This document shows positions 26,340-40,879 of a stretch of 64,000 nucleotides of DNA, in pieces (the first letter of the stretch is position 1; every line of letters begins with the position of its first letter). Location: assembly GCA_023846275.1 (NCBI GenBank), contig JAIUJO010000445.1, positions 30,001 through 94,000 of the forward strand, in the 5' to 3' direction. The position numbers were made by a program, and so were the translations under genes. The DNA comes from Vanilla planifolia (taxonomy: Eukaryota; Streptophyta; Magnoliopsida; Asparagales; Orchidaceae). Below the pieces are notes generated by a model. It ran no database searches, was not told the DNA's origin, and worked only from the letters and a program-made list of their open reading frames with translations.

Positions 26340-27010
26340 GAAATGAGAGCTTTATCATCTTTAAGAAAGAATATTGAGTTGGTGACGAAGGAAAAATAGT
26401 ACAAAGGAAATGATGAGCACTATTTTCTAATAGCTTCAACGTCATTACTTCAAACATTTCTTTAAAATTTTTAAAAAATTTCACCAGTTTATTTTGATCA
26501 ATGATTACCCAATTTATAAACATTTTCTAATAACTAAAAGTATTTACCAAACTAACCATTTGATGTTTTTAATAGATAGATATTTTTTTAATTAAAACTT
26601 ATTATTATTTAAATAAAATTTACAACAACTAGTAAAAATTTGTTAAAATAATCATTGCATAGGAGCTACATGATTAAAAAGAATCTTGGAATGCTTGACT
26701 ATGAAATTACACAAATGGTCTATTAGAAATGTACTATAGTAGTTAGATATTTTTATTTCATATGAACTGTTAAATCTGAATTATGATCTATTAGCTGGAT
26801 TTAATTTTGCTTATGCAATAAATCTAGACCATGCAATCATTTGATGGAGCGATTAGACAGTTAGTAAAATTATCGCTTAAAAAAGATGATTGTGGTAATG
26901 ATCATTTGATTATAAAATTGCACGATTATACAATTCGCATCATTACAAAAATTTAGAATTTAGCTATGAGGAAAAAGATTTAAATTTAACTCCTACATGA
27001 TGCATTTTCT
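26340..27010 (-). repeat. Dispersed noncoding repeat, copy R3 (reversed)
   Basis: The reverse complement of this interval runs from an atgcatcat word through ataatcaaatgatcat and taatcgctccatc to cttttagttattagaaaatg. It ends near tagtgctcatca. The same succession is present in direct orientation at about 61.02-61.68 and 63.34-63.99 kb. No protein is encoded. It may be a solo LTR or a non-autonomous element; no terminal TG/CA pair with target-site duplication was identified. Confidence 0.7.
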
Positions 27011-30000
27011 ATTATTTTTCCCCTTATAAGACATTTTTTTGCCTTAAAGATAGTTTGATTTCAAAGTTAATGCCACAACGGTTATTCAATACATAGTCAC
27101 AACACTTCCACAAACATGATTAATTGATCTATGAATGCAGGGAGTAATGCCTTGATTCAAGATAATTCCATCTATGTTTAGGAGTGTTGCCTCGATTCAA
27201 TTACAGTAGTGAATAGGATTGATAGTAATACTCTATGCCTAAAAATTGTTACGTAGGTTTAGGTTAATTCATTCAAGTGGAATTGTTTTTTTAATTTTTT
27301 AAATTTAATTAATTATTGTGGAAAACCAATAACAAAAATTAGAAAAATGAATCTTTAGATGATCATGGTATGATTTAAAAGATATTAAAAACTGAATATC
27401 TATTTTTTAAGATGATAAATTTAAATTTTAATTTAGGTTTTATAGATAATTTTAAAAAAAACTTAAAGTTTAACTTAAAATATATCTATTTGAGGATTGT
27501 GACTCTAAGGATTTGATATTTACAACTCTTCTTCTCTAATCGTCAACAAAACAAATTCATACTTTGAAAGTTTTTAACGTCTCTTTAAAGGTCCTCTTCA
27601 TCACTTATCTATGCAAAATATATCCAAGCTTTATGATTATGTTAAAATCTCATATAATTAGGTTATTATCATCAAATTCTCTTTGAACTTCCACTGGGCC
27701 CTTGGGATAACAAAATTGACCATTTTATAATAGAGAGAAAGTAAACCGTTAATAGTAAAAATAAACATCCAATGTAGATATTTAATTGATCACATAACTA
27801 TTTTTTTAATAAAAAAGATTCAATTTTAATAACATAATACACACAAAAAAATACACAAACACACACATCATTTTTCTTTAACCTAACTCTCAAATGATCT
27901 TTCACTATCAAACTTAAGATTTTAAAAAAACCATGAGTGTAACCAAATTCTAAAAAATCACATTATCATATCGACAAGCAAGTTCTGAGCAAAATATTAT
28001 CATACAAGGAACCTAGTAATTTTTTGCATTCTCAAGACCATAACATGAATAAAAATATCTATAAAAACATTAAAACCACACAATTCTAATCTAGTCTAAG
28101 GAAGTATCATGAGTAACTATCAAAGTTTGATAGAAAAACATAACTAGCAAGCACCAAGTCTTATAAGACAATCTAATACACTCCTGTATGCAATAAAATA
28201 TAATGATAAGAAGTATCAAATGTATTATTACTGTTAATGAAATAACTAAAATGAATTATCAAACTAATTCAGTAGCTCTAATAATCTCTAGTTGCATTCC
28301 TACTCAAATTTTAACAAGTTGATTTTATTATAAAAGGGACAGTAAGGTGGCTCAATAAGCAATCTTTGAGCCATAAAATAAAACTATTATTCACTAACAC
28401 GAAATATGAATGTAACAATGCATTAAATCTTATGAATAAATGACATCAGTTATTAACTAACAAAATGATATAACCATCTACTAACTAATTCAATATATAT
28501 TTTCTTGCACTGTGACTGACCAGAGACTTAGCATCCACTTATGATATAATATAATTTTCTATGCATAAGAATCATGATAGGCATAACCACTTTTTTAAAT
28601 AATGTAATCTAGCATTTCACGTGGTAATGATAATCACGTGGGCATCCATCTAGTATTCTAAGAGCCTTCAAAAACCACAAGTGGTCCCAAATAAAAGAAA
28701 GCACACACTTGGATTTCTTATGGGACTAAATATATAATTGTTTCCTTTTTGGTGTATTCATTCAATGGCTTCGTACAAAATCTAAAGATTCTTATCATGA
28801 AATGTGATACTCCAACTATAAGCTCGACTATTCAAACTTAACTAACACCAAGCCAAGGGAGTGGGGTAGCTAACATGTCTATCTCCTTAATGAGTGTCGA
28901 TCATTTAGAGTGCACTATATATAAATGCCTTAAGGTTCCCACTAAATCCTAATTCAATTATCTACAATTTCTTAGCTTATTATTCTTATATTTAATATTT
29001 CTTATATTTTGTTTTTGACATTTCCTACCTAATATAACAATAGAGTTCATAATTGCTTGACTTTTAACCTTTGATTCTATATTTAACTTATTGCTAGTGC
29101 AATTAAGTCTCAATTTACACAGGTAACACTGGTGACCCATGTGATCCCAAGGCAATACATTATGATCATAATGATCATAAAGTGTCTCTTAAGCTTCCAC
29201 ACATTCCTAAAATCACCATTGAGAGTTTTATCATGTGACTTAAGAGCCTAAATACAATTACTTATGGTCTTACCAAAATAACTTATTCAATCTAAGGTTT
29301 GGCAAACATCTTTACCATATTACTTACATATCTAAACCTAACACAACCATATGTCTTTTTCCAAACTCTTCCACCTTCTTGGAAGGTCTTGGCAAATAGC
29401 CTAGCTAACCAATGCACAATTTACGTTGTTCATAAAGGTTGACAAATGGTATTTCATGATTCTATCATAAATATCTTTTATTATAGCTTCCTTTTCTATT
29501 AAGTTTTTTATATGCCACTGAGAGTGGTTCCACACTTATGCTTACCTTACATATTCATATCGAAAAACCTTAAAGTCATAATTTGATTATGCTAAGGTTT
29601 ATGAATTATCCTTAAAATCTATACCACTATGTCTAACCTTAACCTTAATAGTTTTAGTCATAACTAAACTCTTTGGTTGCTAATGATATCCCTATTTGAC
29701 TTAGACTTCTTCTAGGGCCTTAAACTGAGCCTTTGAAGGCTTTCTAAATACTAACCAAGAATCACACATATCTTAAAATCCATTTAGGTTCTCTTGAGGG
29801 TTAAGCCATTGCCTCCTATAACTTAGCCAAGCTTATGGTTCCATACTTCATAAGCAGGCCCTAGATAAAAGAATAGTTGCTACAACATTATCTAGAGTTT
29901 TTTTAATTATTTTCAAGCGTCTATAAATTTTTTATTACTTAATCTATGGAATAACCTATATCACATTACATTTCATATACTTTTATCCATCATCTTAATG

Positions 30001-32990
30001 ATAAAGTACCCATTTATACAATTTCATGTTATTAACCAAACTTGTGAGTAATTTTAAAAATAATCATAGTGGCTCACATCAAAAATTCATTTCATACAAT
30101 AAGTTTATGTAAACAATATATAATAAATTCTCAATTTTCTACACTTCTTTCTTCCTCATCGCACTAAACTCCGTCTATTGTTGCATTAATCAAGGGATAA
30201 ACATTATGTTCAATCTATATTGTCAAACATGAATTATACTTGGAAATAAGATGAAATACACTAAGGATCCTAACTCTTAACAATGTACAATAAGGAAAAG
30301 GTGGCTATTATGTCAAGGTTATGGGGATTACATTCAATAAAATTTTGATCTCCATGATTTTCTATTTTTTTAATAATTATCAATATAATCTAGGCTCAAT
30401 ACATAAATGCTTAGAAAACCAACATAAATAACCAAATAGGCATAAACTTTAACATGCTTTTCACTTATTTTACATGGTGTTGTCAATGTTAGGAAGTGTT
30501 TTTCATCAATAAATTGCTATTCTAAAATCATCTTCCAAATATATTACGAACCAAAGCCAAACATGCAACATGTGATCATGTAATCTTCTTTGCATTAATA
30601 GGAAAAGATGTAATATACATTTTTTATCACTCAACTAGAAACACTACATAAGAAAGAGTGAAAATTGAACCATTCATTTACCAAAATAAATCTCCCTTAT
30701 TCTTGGGTAGAAAGAATTTCCTCCTCCTTGAACAACTTTCATGAAAAGAATAACTAATTATTATCATAATCAATTTTGAAGGTTTCATAAACCTTTTCAC
30801 AAAGCATTTCCTTTTTATCTTAGCTTAGATCTTAGCTAAAGTTATTATATGCACTCAAGTATTATCTTACATCGAAAAGTCATGTAGACGACATCTCTTT
30901 TGTAAGATCTTTCCTTGCTTGAAAGCTCTAATCCTTCTTTGTCTTCACAAATAGCTTAACTCAGTTCTTTTACTTAGTATTAATTAAGTTAGCTCCTGCA
31001 AATTCCCCTTTTATGGTTGAGGTTTCTAAAATTACAAGCACTTCTTAATAGCTTATATAGCCTTTCCCACTCCACCTTAAACCAAGAATTTACTTTAAGA
31101 AAAACTAGTCTTGGGTTGGAGTAGCCACAATTCATTATTTTAAATTAACTCTCTTCTAATTACACCACTTTTGGTCTTCTATATAAATCTCCTTAAATTT
31201 AAGAATCTATGTAAGATATGGTAATAGATTCTTCTTTCCATTATATGCTTAGTTTCTTATGATATTATGATATTCATGATATAAAGAAATTCTTGTTTTA
31301 ATCCACATATCTTCAACCACCAAACCCTAATAGTTAAGTATCTTATCGATATCTTTACAAGAATTCATGGTAGGTTAGAAATAAGGATGAGAGAAAAAGG
31401 TAATATTATAATAAACTTCTAAGCTCATTTTTTATACATTAAGCCTAACCAAGGTTCATGTGTTATAATTTAAATCTTAGAACTCCACAATGCTTCCAAT
31501 CTTAGAATTTAAAATTTAAAAATTAAAAATTCAATTTGTCAATATTGAATGTTAATATACATTTAAATCTAAAATTTTAATTAAGAAGAAATTGTATGCC
31601 ATAATTAAATATATAATAATTATATGGCTAAAAATATTAGGCATAACACTCACTTTATCAAATAAAAGTGATAAAGAGCTATAGTTGTTATTGCTACATA
31701 TCATTCACATTTTTTTCATTAAAATATAGATAATAAATGCCTTTTTCCATTACCAATTAAGACTAAAAATGACAATTGGGAATCACATGTATATTCATTA
31801 TTGTTTTACATATAATCGAGTCCTTAAAATCTTCATTGTTATAAATATACCTCTAAATTATATTCATATCACAATTTTCTTACCACGTTGTGTATTCATG
31901 ATTAAAAGATTATTGATGACATTAATCTTCACCCATATTTTGATATTTTATTTCTACATTTGCTATAGTACAATATAACAAAGAACTTTTAGCTAAAAAA
32001 TTCATAAATGTATTGGCATGAATTGATAAGAAGATCGGTAAGATATTTATTAATTCTTGGGTAAGATAAAAAATCATACCAAATAGATCTCATGGCATCT
32101 TTTGCACAGATTGTAGTAATATTTAAGATTTAATATATGAAATATAATAATGACTAATTTATTTAATAAAAAATCTTAGAATGAACCTAAAACTTTAAAA
32201 AATGATTAAGAAGAATCCATTAACTTTCTCTTTGAAACATTACTATACTATAATTTGAGAGATGCTAAGGGTTGAAAAATGTTATAGCACTTTTGATTCA
32301 CGCTTGCTAAAATATATTTATAGATAAAAGTGTAAGATAACTTGAAATAATATAGACACCAATTTATTACAAACTACAAATTTAGTTACCAATTTTAGAA
32401 AGCTAGATAAGATATCTAGTTGATTGATGCAAAATATTGAAATAAAGTTATGATGCCAACCAAATTAACAATAATTGTTAAGATAATTACACAATTGATT
32501 AATTTAAGTTTAACATCAAGAATTGACTTAAATAGGTTGACAATTGATACCAACTAATAAGATGGTTATTTGTTAGACTTTTAAATATTGAGCTTATAAG
32601 ATTATCCTAATTTTTTTCTTACTTACAAAAATAAGGACATTTGTTTGTTGAAGCTTGGAAAATATTTGTTTGACTAAATAATGTAAGTCAATTAACCAAA
32701 CTATGTAACGATACTACTAAACAAATTTTTTAACACGAACATTAGGAAGCTTTCAAACTCTAATTTAAATTACAAAATATTTACATGAAAAATCATATAA
32801 ATTAAAACGTTTATGTTCTTATGATATAATTATTATTAGGTCAACTTAATAAATTCTAATCATGTGGATTATAAAAACAAAATAAATTACACTTCATTAA
32901 AGTTTTGAATTGTACATATAACAACTAATGTCTCTAAGTTTAATATTGGAAATTTTTTGATAAGGATTTTTTTATGTTATAATTTTTATT
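27011..32990. other. A+T-rich intergenic sequence without genes
   Basis: No domain was recognised on either strand. A small AC-rich patch occurs at about 27,838-27,868. The stretch from about 28.5 to 31.4 kb is pyrimidine-richer on the + strand and from 31.5 kb it turns A-rich. Confidence 0.5.
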
Positions 32991-32999
32991 GCATTGCAT

Positions 33000-34860
33000 A
33001 TTTATTATATTTAAATTATAAATGAAAATTTTTCAAATAAATATAGAAAAAAGAACAAGAATATTTAAAATTATATTTATTCGACAAGTAATTCGAAATT
33101 GGTTTAGTTTAAGTATAACTATATAGCTTGGAATATCGTTTTTATAAAAATTGTTTAAAAATTTAAAATTTTTTAATACAATGTATGAAATTGTTTTCTT
33201 GATTGTGTAATCATTGTAGAGATTTCAATAAAACTTATTATAAATTGAAACATTAAGTAAAAAAATTTTTCGAATATTCACTACATATACATTATGTATT
33301 CAAAATTTTTTAATACTATAATCATAACCAATTTGTTAGTTTATAAAACCTTTCAAATAATTGGAAAAACTAAATATTATGCAAATTAAATATAGAAGAT
33401 TTTATTTAATATGTTGAAATTTCTAATAAAAGATATAATAATAATTTAAAAATCACAAACAATGTACCAAAGTCATAGTAATATATAAATATAAAAATCT
33501 CAAGAAATAGAATGATAACAAAAAAGGAAATTTCTTGTATAATACCAAAAATTCAAAAATTTAAATTGAAAATACAATTGACAACATTCAAATTATGACA
33601 AAATTATAATTTTTTTAAAATGATAAAATTTTTTAAAAACCTAAAAATTACTAAGAAAATTTGTCACACTAACGAAATATTCAAAATAATTAAATCTATA
33701 TTGAGATATTGCTAATATGGAAAGATCATATTATTTCAAATAATTTTTTTATTAAAAAAATACATACTGATATAATTTAAAATTTTTTAAATTCTTTGTA
33801 GACTATATACATAGGACATTATAGGTGAATTAAACTATAATAATTGCTGTAATAAAAATATTAGAATGTAATACCTTAATTAAAACTAGTATAAATAAGA
33901 AAGATGTAAAAGTTAGAAAATATAGTTCATAATAAAAAATATGCTAAACATAAAATAAAATATTTTAAATGTTAATTCGTAAATCACTTTTTTAAAAAGG
34001 CTTCCTTAAATGTTATGAAAATAAATATCGATGTAAAAAGTGAAAACTTAGTAAACATTAATGCATAGAAAAAATAAATTTAAGATATGGAGATATTCAT
34101 CACAATAACATAATTTTTTTAAATGTTAAAAACTGACCCAATTACATAATAATTTCATCATGACAAGCATGACGAATTTACAAAAACATAAAAGTTTATA
34201 ACTAATTTATTTAAAGTCTAAAAGTTTAAACTTTTATGGAATAACAGGTGGTTTGCTAAAGAATCAAATGTTGAGATGTTTATCTCATCTTTAATAAAAT
34301 TTGTTATAAATTTGAACAATGGTTTTGACCATCTCTATTGCGTCTTTGGATCTAGAACTAACTTACATTATTAAAATTGTTAAGCATATTTTGGATTTAT
34401 TGCAATTAGTATGGACTAATCGTAAAAAAATATATTTGTCCTTTGATTTGCTTGGTAAAGTTAATGACCTACCTTTGCATACCATTTGAAGCTCTAATAT
34501 ACTTTTTCTTATTTTATTTGTAATGATATATTTTAATCATGATGAGTTGTTAATTAGCAAAACATAAAATATTTTTCAATTTTCAACTAATTAATAAAAC
34601 TCAATATTTCTAATGTTAACAAGGTTTTATTTTTTTAATTTTTTATTTATTTTTATTTTTTTACATTTATTATATTTTTTTATCTCTCGATCACTATTAG
34701 TTTAATTATTTTGTAAAATACACTTTCTTGCCAAATCTAGCATCAATATGTTTCGCATATTTTTTTATATATTTTATTTTTCCTTATTATTCACTTATTT
34801 TTTTATTTTTATAATATTTTTATTTGTTCACATATGTATATTTTAGTAGTTTTGAAGATT
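33000..34860. other. Very A+T-rich block with strand switch
   Basis: Nearly all bases are A or T. The + strand is A-rich to about 34.48 kb and then T-rich (ttttatttttt-type runs) to 34.86 kb. There are no frames of note. It could be the noncoding interior of an old element or a matrix-attachment-like region; nothing in the sequence decides this. Confidence 0.6.
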
Positions 34861-37540
34861 ATGTCAACTTGAACCCTTTTTGGGGTGGCTTGGTTGAGAG
34901 CAATATAATGTCTAATGTTTGATGAAGCTAAGCACATAATGGACAAAATGATAAGACAAATGATCTTAACGGCCAACTATTATTAATTTAGGATGTATAG
35001 TTTAAATTTATACGGTAGGACTAAAGATGGAAGGTTGTGATGACAGTATGACAAAAATGGTAGAGATAAATTCAAATCATAAATTAAATATCAAATCATC
35101 ACCTAAAATACCTAGGTTGCAACTTATAGTTGTACACTCATAATAGAACTTTAAATAGACCGCAATACTAAACCTAAAATCAAAATAAAAACTAACTAAA
35201 ATACTATTCCTAACGAAAACATGCGAAAATCATGCAATATGTCGACAAGGGTGAAAATATCACGGGGAACTTATGTGAACCATTAAAACTAATATTGAAA
35301 TAAAACATTTAACAAACTAAATAAAACTAAATAAAATTCAATAGTTCAACTCAATTGTAATCTTATGATAAATTGTCTGACTTCAATATGGACAACTAAG
35401 AGAAACCTTATTTGTCATGTGGTGTTACGCTCTAAGTGAATCTTCATCAAGCTTAGTGTTGATTTTATGATCTTTCTAAACGTCTAAAATAATATTAACA
35501 AGTTGATCGAAAAAAATCATTAAAAAAGTTATCAAAAGGAACCATGCAGAACTTGTGAAGGAGAATTACTAACTTAACTAAAAAATTAGTTGAAGAAACT
35601 ATTGTACTTTTGTTTCTTTATCAGATTTGATTGGATAGTTTTGTGCACCATTTTGTGCATGCATGAATAAACATGCAAGCTCTTCAATAATTTGTTCTTT
35701 GTTGAGCTCTTGCAAAATATATGTTAGTTTGTTAGTTGGTTGTTTTGGCCTTTGATCAAGTAGCTATTGCTTGAATTCAAGTCACACACACAAATAACAT
35801 GTATTATTTTATAGTTAATTGGACTAGTTTCATTCATGCATTAGTTTTGTTAGAGTAATAAGCCTTTGTTTGCATAGCTTGTTTGTCTACTTGAAGAGAG
35901 AATAAGTTTGTTAGAGAGGAAGATGTAAGAATGCAATGAGAATAATCACTAGCAAGTCACTTACAATTTTATGGTTGTTAATTGGAAGGCAAAATAACAT
36001 TTATAGTCATATATACAAAAAATCTTGATAATCTAAATTGTTTAACATACATTGCATGAATTTGAAGCATTTTTAATTTGCTTCTTCAACATGGGAAAGT
36101 AGAGGAAGAACCTCAAGTAGAATTCGATAATGGAATTAGCATAATATTTGTGGTTTTGTTTTACTACCATAGGGAAATAAATTATTTTCAAAACCAATAT
36201 AGTCAATGACATTAAATGACACTCACAAGGTTGGCATTACATGGTTCATCAAAAATAAATTATCTAATATCTACATTAAAGCTTTTTGAATTTAAATTAG
36301 GATCATGATTTGCTAATAAATGAGGTATAGAAGTTATGGTTGAATGCAAGATAAGGATGAAGATCTAATGAATTCTATTATCTATTGTTCCTACAAAATG
36401 TTTGCCACATTGAAGGGAATAAGCAATTAACATGTTACCATGTCATAACCGTCATGATGAAACAAATAATCATAGTTTATGGAGCTATAAACATTCATAA
36501 TCAGTTTTCAATTTTTTTCTTCAGTGACTACCAAATTACAAAAATACTTAACTATTGGATGCAATTTAATAGTTTTAGGATTTATTGGACTAGATGTAGA
36601 TCAAGAACAAGGAAATAAAAATAGAAGAATTAGTTAGTGATGTTGTTGCCACACTCTATCATATATAATAAGATAAGAGTAACAAACTACACATGAAGTT
36701 GACACTCACATCTACTTCCATGATCAAAATCATCCCCCAGATGTTTTACATTGTAGGGAGTTTCCTATAAGGAACTTTTAAAACAATCATAACCTTCATA
36801 GACTACAAGTTATTTCATAATATATGTTTACTCCCATCTTGGCTAGATGAAGGTCAACAATGAGGCTATCTATGTTGTAAACTATTGTGTGTGTATTAAT
36901 ATGTCAATTGAGATGAAAAAATATGTTTTGTATTTTAAAATTTGTCTAATTACCTCAAAAATTCCTCATAGCATGTGTGTTAACATTGAGATTGAAACCT
37001 ATATTGCTACAATAGCTCACTAATACTACTAAAGTACCCCCATATGGAAAAATTTTAATATGAATACATTTTTTATGACTTTTTACACAATTCAAGTTTA
37101 CCCATAATTACCATGAAGGGAGCACTACTATGCATAAGGTGTCAAACTTTATGTTCAATAATTTTGTCTGACTAGGGCACGTCCCTTCTTAAATGTTTTC
37201 TTTTCCTTTATTTCATGATTGTTTCTATGAACATCAATGACATGATGTCCATATAGGCTTTAGCAACATTTTTGCAAAAACAAATGCTCAGAGGAAGTGC
37301 ACTTAGCCTTGCCTTGTAGTGCATTCATCAAGCCCCAAAAAAACTAAAGGAACCTAAAATAGAAGAATATAAACGGACATCCACACACACAAGGATTAAG
37401 AAAACAAAAGAAAGCTTGTCATAGGCACATATGAATGTTGCATTTCACACTAGTTACATTGCTAGATCCATATAGACATGACTTTTTCACCCCAATAATC
37501 TTTCCATATTGGCAAATTGAGAGCTCAAACCTATGGCATT
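34861..37540. other. A+T-rich sequence, possible interior of a - strand LTR element
   Basis: No conserved protein motif was read. Because a tRNA-Met-type primer site lies at 37,541-37,553 on the - strand, the gag region of that element should fall here, but it is too decayed or too altered to recognise. Confidence 0.35.
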
Positions 37541-37553
37541 GGCTCTAATACCA
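37541..37553 (-). other. LTR-retrotransposon primer-binding site (initiator-Met type)
   Basis: The - strand reads TGGTATTAGAGCC, one base different from TGGTATCAGAGCC, which is complementary to the 3' end of plant initiator tRNA-Met and primes many plant LTR retrotransposons. Two bases before it, the - strand has CA (complement of tg at 37,556-37,557), the usual end of a 5' LTR. This places a former 5' LTR above 37,556 and an interior below 37,541. The matching 3' LTR was not found. Confidence 0.7.
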
Positions 37554-37555
37554 CT

Positions 37556-39145
37556 TGCTTCTTAGAATTTGTGGAATTACGCATGTAAGGCTTACATTAT
37601 CCTTATTATTATGTTATTCTTTTTAATTTCCTCTATCATATTCATCAACCTAAATATTACCTGCTCCATGCCAAATGTTTCATCCCTTAAATAGTAATTT
37701 TTAGACAAGGAGTGATCCTTTTTTGATCTCCCTCTTTTGCCATGATTGTACACTTCTAGAAATGTTAATCAAGGTTAGCATTCAGAGTTAAAAAATTCAT
37801 TTCTTGGTAGAACTTGATTAAGTTCTTCCTTGTTGAAAGTTGTACACACAAAGTTTTTTCATAATGATGTTTTAGGAATATTAATATTAAAAATGCTATT
37901 ATGGTTTCGCTTAGTGAACTTATCATCCACCTTGCATTAGATTTTGTTTCACTATTGTCTTTTATTATATCAAAACTATACTAGAAATACTAAATCATCT
38001 TATCGTTATATGGATTCCTTAGTCATTGATCATTCGTAAGTCTGGTTCATGAGAAATAAAAAATTATGTGTCAATTGCTTTAAACTCTAGCTCAATAGAA
38101 AAAGGTTCCAGACCCCACCACCAAGCCTTCCCATTAAACCTTATGGCATACACTTGTAAAATTATTTTCTTTGCTAAGCATTTTAACAATTATGGTTTGG
38201 ATAACATGGAAGAAAATTGTAGAATTTGTAGAGCACATTACATAGACTAGATTTAAAAACTATTCTAGTATTATTATGCTATTAATTATTATACCATGTT
38301 ACGATATTAATCATGTTAAATACTAGTTCTTAAAAAAAATTAATCATTTTTCCAAGTGAAATTCGAATTCAATAGTCATATTAATAAAACATAAGATATC
38401 ACCTTGTCATTGATTCAATTATTGAAACAAAAGTTTATCTTCACCCTCATTTGATCTAGAAATTGTTATGAAATATAGTTACAATTGTCCGCTTAATAAA
38501 ATCCTAAAAGTAGAATCATGTATATATACTAAAATATCTGGTGCAAACCCACATAGATTTCTAGTTTAATTGCATAGCCTTAAGGTACATCCTACTTAGA
38601 TCCATGTAGGAGAGTTCACAAATTAATGTGCCCCTCATCTCCAAAAAATATAAGTTATCCATCATCACTTCTCCAAGACCTCGGTTTTAATTCTTTTCCC
38701 TACTTCTTCAACGCCTAGCTTTTATAACGCCCAAGGAAACAACAAATAATTCCTTATATAGTTGGCTCACCAAATCTCCTAAAGATAATGTGCCTGAAGG
38801 TGATCTTAGTTAAAGATATGGCTTACTTAATTTACTTCCCAATATCTTGGAACTCAAGGGAAGATTTATATCTTGAGCTTTTCTTCATGTCATTGATCTT
38901 TCCAGTTTTTAGGCATCTAAGTGAATTCACACCTAAATGGAAACTCGAATTGTGATGTTTGTTCTTCAAAAAGATATTTGCTCTCAAGAGCATTGAAGGA
39001 AGGGTTTTCAAACAATATTTGTCACCAAAAACCTTTTTGGATGAGACATAACGTTCTCTATAAGGCTTTTTAGCTCATATCTATGGACAATAACAATCTA
39101 GTCATCCTCTATTCCAAAAATGAAAAGTGAATTGATGCCAAATGA
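37556..39145 (-). other. Sequence above the primer site, presumptive old 5' LTR
   Basis: Inferred only from its position next to the primer-binding site at 37,541-37,553. No second copy was identified, so the length and far end of the LTR are unknown. No gene is seen. Confidence 0.35.
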
Positions 39146-39149
39146 GTGA

Positions 39150-40660
39150 TAGAAATTGTAATGAGCACCTAGAGATTAATTTGCATACAATAAGAATATA
39201 AAAAATGAGATGATAAACACTAGAAACAAAAAAATGTAACACACATGAGTCACCAAAACATGGTAATTTTAGTTAGTAGAGGACTAAGACTAATGCATGA
39301 GTCACATTGTATGCAAGGCTAGTTATCTCACTAATAACATAGAGATGGTGTACCTGGAAAGGTGTTTGATAAAATTGTCTCTTTGATAATGAAAGATCTA
39401 AGTAAAGGTGACTTGGGTGTTGATTGAAAGAAATGAAAAACATTACTAAGTTTTACAAAAAAATCTTGAGAAACAACTGCATGTAAAATTAATTTAAATA
39501 CTTATGAAAACAAAATTAAGAAAAGTACTTAATGAAACGATAGGTTGGGCTAGAAATTTGTGAAAACATTATGAAATCATGTGAAAAGGAATGATAAAAT
39601 GAACAACAATGTTGATATAAAAGGAAATTAATAAAGTGAAAGAAACAACATAGTGAAAGAGACCATAATGTAGCTACCATAGGAAAGTGATATCATATAA
39701 TAATTTGTAAATTAGCATGCTTACTCATCGTTTGAGCCTTGATCCACTATTCACTATATTAGTTCTCTAACAAGTCATCATGTTAAACTTTTGTTACAAT
39801 CTAAATTAGAACTCAATAAAACACATCCAAACAATGGAAATTTTGCACCCACAAAGATCATCCATTTTAAAGGATAGGCTTCCCAATGTTTAAAAAATAA
39901 GGAAAATAGAAGAAAACAAAAAAAGAAATTGAAAATTCAAGATTGGTGTTCAAAATCTATTTCCATATAAATTTCTAAGAAATAATCATTTAATTTTAAA
40001 AAAACTATTTTCTAATAACCTATTTGCCAATGTTATGCTTAAAACAACTTCAAAAGAACTTTTTTAAGAGCTATCTTTTTTTAGCAAACGTTATGTGGTC
40101 AAAGTTGTTATTAAGTACTTCTATAAAAGGCTACATTTTTTGTTTCAAGCTAACCAGGTTTGCTATGGCACTCATGATTTTTATAAAGGTTGACATGTCA
40201 TTGATTTTGTCATTATGTTCTTCGTGAATGTGTTGCACTTTGGGTCAATGAATCAATAAGATATCAGCAATGTCAAAGGTCATATCAGGATACTCATGTC
40301 ATAAATTAACTTTGGGGTTGGGGGGGGGGTAGTACAATGTTGATGGTGCCATGGGTTAGATCTTGGTCTATGTTTCACAAAGTGGGTTATTGGGTAAGCT
40401 TGGTGTTAATTGTTTAGGTTTGTTTACAACGTAGATGACCTTTACTACTAGTAGGTAAACCTAACAGGTTATTGCAACCTAGTGGATCTAAGTGTAATTG
40501 TGGGTTATGAAAACTCACGCATGGGATTAATCCTAAATGAACCATTCACTAATCTGTTTTGATGGTGTATAGTCCAATTCAACATCAAGTTTAATCAGGT
40601 CAATTCAAACATGAGTGATAAAGGCAACAAGGAATGATGGAATCAATAGATAGGGGCTCA
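39150..40660 (-). repeat. Gypsy 3' LTR (copy A)
   Basis: Landmarks shared with copy B, about 4.92-4.99 kb away: ggaaattttgcac followed by aagatcatc and ggataggcttcccaat (39,837-39,890). In B these are ggaattttacac, aaggatcatc and gggtatgcctccaat. Others are aaccaggttt (40,155), tcaatgaat (40,246) and accattcactaat (40,540). A run of ten G at 40,320-40,329 lies inside and is unusual for this A+T-rich context. Just above the LTR, 40,664-40,690 is pyrimidine-rich on the + strand, as a polypurine tract of a - strand element would be. Confidence 0.75.
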
Positions 40661-40879
40661 ATGAACTTTTTTTTATTCTCTTATTCATTCATGATGTGAA
40701 TTTTGAGCATAGAATAGAATTTTATGCTTCCCTTTAACTCAACACATAAGGAAAAGATAGCTTGATTATATGGAATTGTTGACACATGTCAAACTGGTCG
40801 TTGAGCAATAAAAATCTTAACTAGGGTCCTTTCTTATTTCCTTGAAGTAGAAGTGTTTCATTTTAGTGAGTTTCATACT

